A DNA stretch of 5,660 nt, from assembly GCA_023277325.1 (NCBI GenBank), contig JALRIQ010000082.1, forward strand, positions 1 to 5,660, in the 5' to 3' direction. The notes beneath the pieces are model-generated. The model did not search any database. It was not told the DNA's origin and saw only the letters and a program-made list of their open reading frames with translations. Made by a program: the position numbers and the translations under genes. This DNA is from Bacteroidia bacterium. Lineage in GTDB: Bacteria > Bacteroidota > Bacteroidia > UBA8524. This document shows, one piece after another, positions 4,019-5,660 of the stretch. Within the stretch, counting starts at the first letter, position 1, and the number at the start of each line of letters is the position of its first letter.

Positions 4019-5660
4019 ATGAAAAGAACCATCTGGGCCCTGAGCGCCGTGCTGCTCTTAAGTGTAGCTTGTCGCCAGCCAAAACAAAATGCAAAGAAGC
4101 CACCTGCAACGGGAACTGCTAAAGGAGCTCCTACCGTGGCATCAAAAACAAAAGGGTGCAAAAAAATCAAGGGCCTCTTTACCATCTACCAAGACACGAC
4201 AGATGGAAAAGCCTATATGGTAATTGATAAAAACCAACTAGATAAAGAATATATCTACTTTGCCTATACCGAAAATGGCGTTGTGCAAGCTGGACATCAT
4301 CGCGGCAGCTATCGGGATAATGAAATTTTTTCCATCCGCAAAGCATATAACACCATTGAGTTTGTGAAAGAGAATAATGCCTTTTACTTTGACTCTAGTT
4401 CTGCCTTGTACAAAGCCCGTGGAGCGAATATTTCTCCATCTATCCTTATTCAAGAAAGCATCATAGCCTCTGACAAAGACTCTCTTTTTCTTATCAGTGC
4501 CGATCAAATTTTCTTGAGTGAAAACTTGAGTCGTGTGAAACCGCCAATGCTACCCATACCGGGAGCTGGTTTCCGTTTTTCTTTGGGGGGACTAAATCCT
4601 AAAAAAACCCATTACAACAGCATCAAAGGTTATAACCAAAACCTCGATGTGGTAGTTGAATACGTTTACGATAATCCAAATGCCTTCATTCAGGGCGGAG
4701 AAGAAGTTACTGACCCTCGTTCGGTAAGTATTCTTTACCAACATAGCTTAATGGCCGTGCCAGATAACGGCTTTAAACCACGTCGCGATGATCCCCGTGT
4801 TGGATTTTTTGCGGATCAGATAAATGACATGACAACCCTTTCTCCAACACCTTACCGCGATGTGATTCACCGTTGGAACCTGGTAAAAAAAGACCCAACT
4901 GCGGCTTTGTCTGATCCTGTTGAACCAATTACCTGGTGGATTGAAAATACTACTCCAGTGGAGTACCGCGAAACCATCAAACAAGCCGCACTTACCTGGA
5001 ATCAAGCTTTTGAAAAAGCAGGATTTACAAATGCTATCGCAGTGAAAGTTCAGCCAGATACGGCAGACTGGGATGCGGGAGATATCCGCTACAATGTTTT
5101 GCGTTGGACATCCTCCCCAAACCCGCCATTTGGCGGATACGGACCTAGCTTTGTGAACCCTAAAACAGGTGAAATCCTTGGTGCGGATATCATGTTCGAA
5201 TGGGTATTCTTAAGCGGAAGATTGCGTCAGTTTGATCTTTTCACCACTGCAGGATTGGCTTTCCCAACAGAAATGGAAGAAGAAGACGAAACCAAAATCC
5301 CACAAATTCACAACGGACATCATTGTGCAGCTGGAGAATTGCTGCAACACAATACCCTCCTCGGAATGGCGCAGCTTAATGCCATGGATGCCGACCCAGC
5401 GGAAAAAGAGCGTTTTATCAATCAAGCCATTCATTACCTGGTATTGCACGAAATGGGACATACTTTGGGCATGATGCATAACATGAAAGCTTCCAACCTT
5501 TGGATGCCGAATGAAATTCATGATGTTACAAAAACGTCGAAGCTCGGTCTGATTGGCTCCGTGATGGATTACCCTGCGGTAAATATCAACCCAGACCACG
5601 CGAAACAAGGCGATTATTATACCACCAAACCGGGTCCTTATGATTTGTGGGCCATTGAAT
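4019..5660 (+). CDS. zinc-dependent metalloprotease (DUF5117/DUF4953-type), 3' end missing
   Basis: The frame is open from ATG to the window edge, giving 547 codons plus one base; the family usually has roughly 800 or more residues, so a sizeable C-terminal part lies outside. It starts MKRTIWALSAVLLLSVAC, an export signal with a possible lipobox at C18 (imperfect, SVAC), followed by a K/P/A/T-rich linker to about residue 45. Residues about 47-290 resemble the DUF5118/DUF5117 N-terminal region. Residues from about 300 onward form the catalytic domain. The zinc site is HEMGHTLGMMHN: H477, E478 (catalytic), H481, G484 and H487, the metzincin HExxHxxGxxH pattern. M516 in SVMDYP fits the Met-turn. 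The protein should therefore be an active secreted or outer-membrane-anchored endopeptidase; substrate unknown. An in-frame ATG at 3971 would add 16 residues (MANFNAKLCPYLFEYT) ahead of the signal; 4019 is preferred. It is divergent from the S9 peptidase gene, suggesting joint protein or peptide breakdown, which is inference. Confidence 0.93.
   Translation, partial: MKRTIWALSAVLLLSVACRQPKQNAKKPPATGTAKGAPTVASKTKGCKKIKGLFTIYQDTTDGKAYMVIDKNQLDKEYIYFAYTENGVVQAGHHRGSYRDNEIFSIRKAYNTIEFVKENNAFYFDSSSALYKARGANISPSILIQESIIASDKDSLFLISADQIFLSENLSRVKPPMLPIPGAGFRFSLGGLNPKKTHYNSIKGYNQNLDVVVEYVYDNPNAFIQGGEEVTDPRSVSILYQHSLMAVPDNGFKPRRDDPRVGFFADQINDMTTLSPTPYRDVIHRWNLVKKDPTAALSDPVEPITWWIENTTPVEYRETIKQAALTWNQAFEKAGFTNAIAVKVQPDTADWDAGDIRYNVLRWTSSPNPPFGGYGPSFVNPKTGEILGADIMFEWVFLSGRLRQFDLFTTAGLAFPTEMEEEDETKIPQIHNGHHCAAGELLQHNTLLGMAQLNAMDADPAEKERFINQAIHYLVLHEMGHTLGMMHNMKASNLWMPNEIHDVTKTSKLGLIGSVMDYPAVNINPDHAKQGDYYTTKPGPYDLWAIE

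Noticed and set aside
3877..4185. A 102-codon minus-strand open frame across the divergent intergenic region and the metalloprotease 5' end
   Set aside because: It is antisense to the signal peptide and N-terminal part of a well-supported gene and covers both presumed promoters. Its translation has no recognisable domain.
5210..5608. A 132-codon minus-strand open frame
   Set aside because: It lies opposite the zinc-binding region of the metalloprotease, whose HExxHxxGxxH motif is unmistakable in the plus frame. The antisense translation shows no family features.
1..5660. A mobile element, defence island or other new system
   Set aside because: There is no transposase, integrase, phage gene, direct-repeat boundary or CRISPR repeat. 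All recognisable genes are housekeeping or envelope and secreted functions of uniform character.

Overview
The window looks like an ordinary chromosomal stretch from a member of the Bacteroidota, probably in or near the Flavobacteriia/Cytophagia. The evidence is indirect. Base composition is moderately AT-rich. Signal peptides end in the 'LTAQ' style common in this phylum. There are no clear Shine-Dalgarno sequences, and TAnnTTTG-like boxes, the -7 consensus of Bacteroidota promoters, sit just before start codons. Two proteins resemble families well known from this phylum: a DPP5-type S9 peptidase very like the Porphyromonas gingivalis enzyme, and a DUF5117/DUF4953-type zinc metalloprotease. 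No species can be named from the sequence alone.

Layout. Everything from position 1 to 3880 is read on the minus strand. In transcription order this is: a secreted S9 dipeptidyl-peptidase (1847-3880); a 159-bp gap holding a hexamer-built inverted repeat; an OmpA/MotB-type coiled-coil lipoprotein (689-1687); a 103-bp gap with two hairpins, the second a good intrinsic terminator; a small secreted protein of unknown function (67-585); and, one base later, the first 21 codons of a KdsC-like HAD phosphatase that runs off the left edge. From 4019 to the right edge a large secreted or lipid-anchored zinc metalloprotease is read on the plus strand, incomplete at its 3' end. The 138-bp region between the two divergent peptidase genes should hold both promoters, and a perfect 12-bp palindrome lies near its centre.

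How the genes fit together. The products are mostly envelope or periplasmic proteins. The two divergent genes encode exported peptidases and could jointly degrade external protein or peptides, but shared regulation is only suggested by the arrangement. The OmpA-like lipoprotein should tie the outer membrane to peptidoglycan. If the HAD protein is truly KdsC it would act in Kdo synthesis for lipopolysaccharide.

I found no mobile element, CRISPR array, phage gene, defence gene or RNA gene, and no evidence for a novel multi-gene system. The points most worth a second look are the hexamer inverted repeat that contains a stop codon, the recurrent TATTTTTG-like box very close to start codons, the terminator abutting the unknown gene, and that gene's 1-bp coupling to the phosphatase gene.
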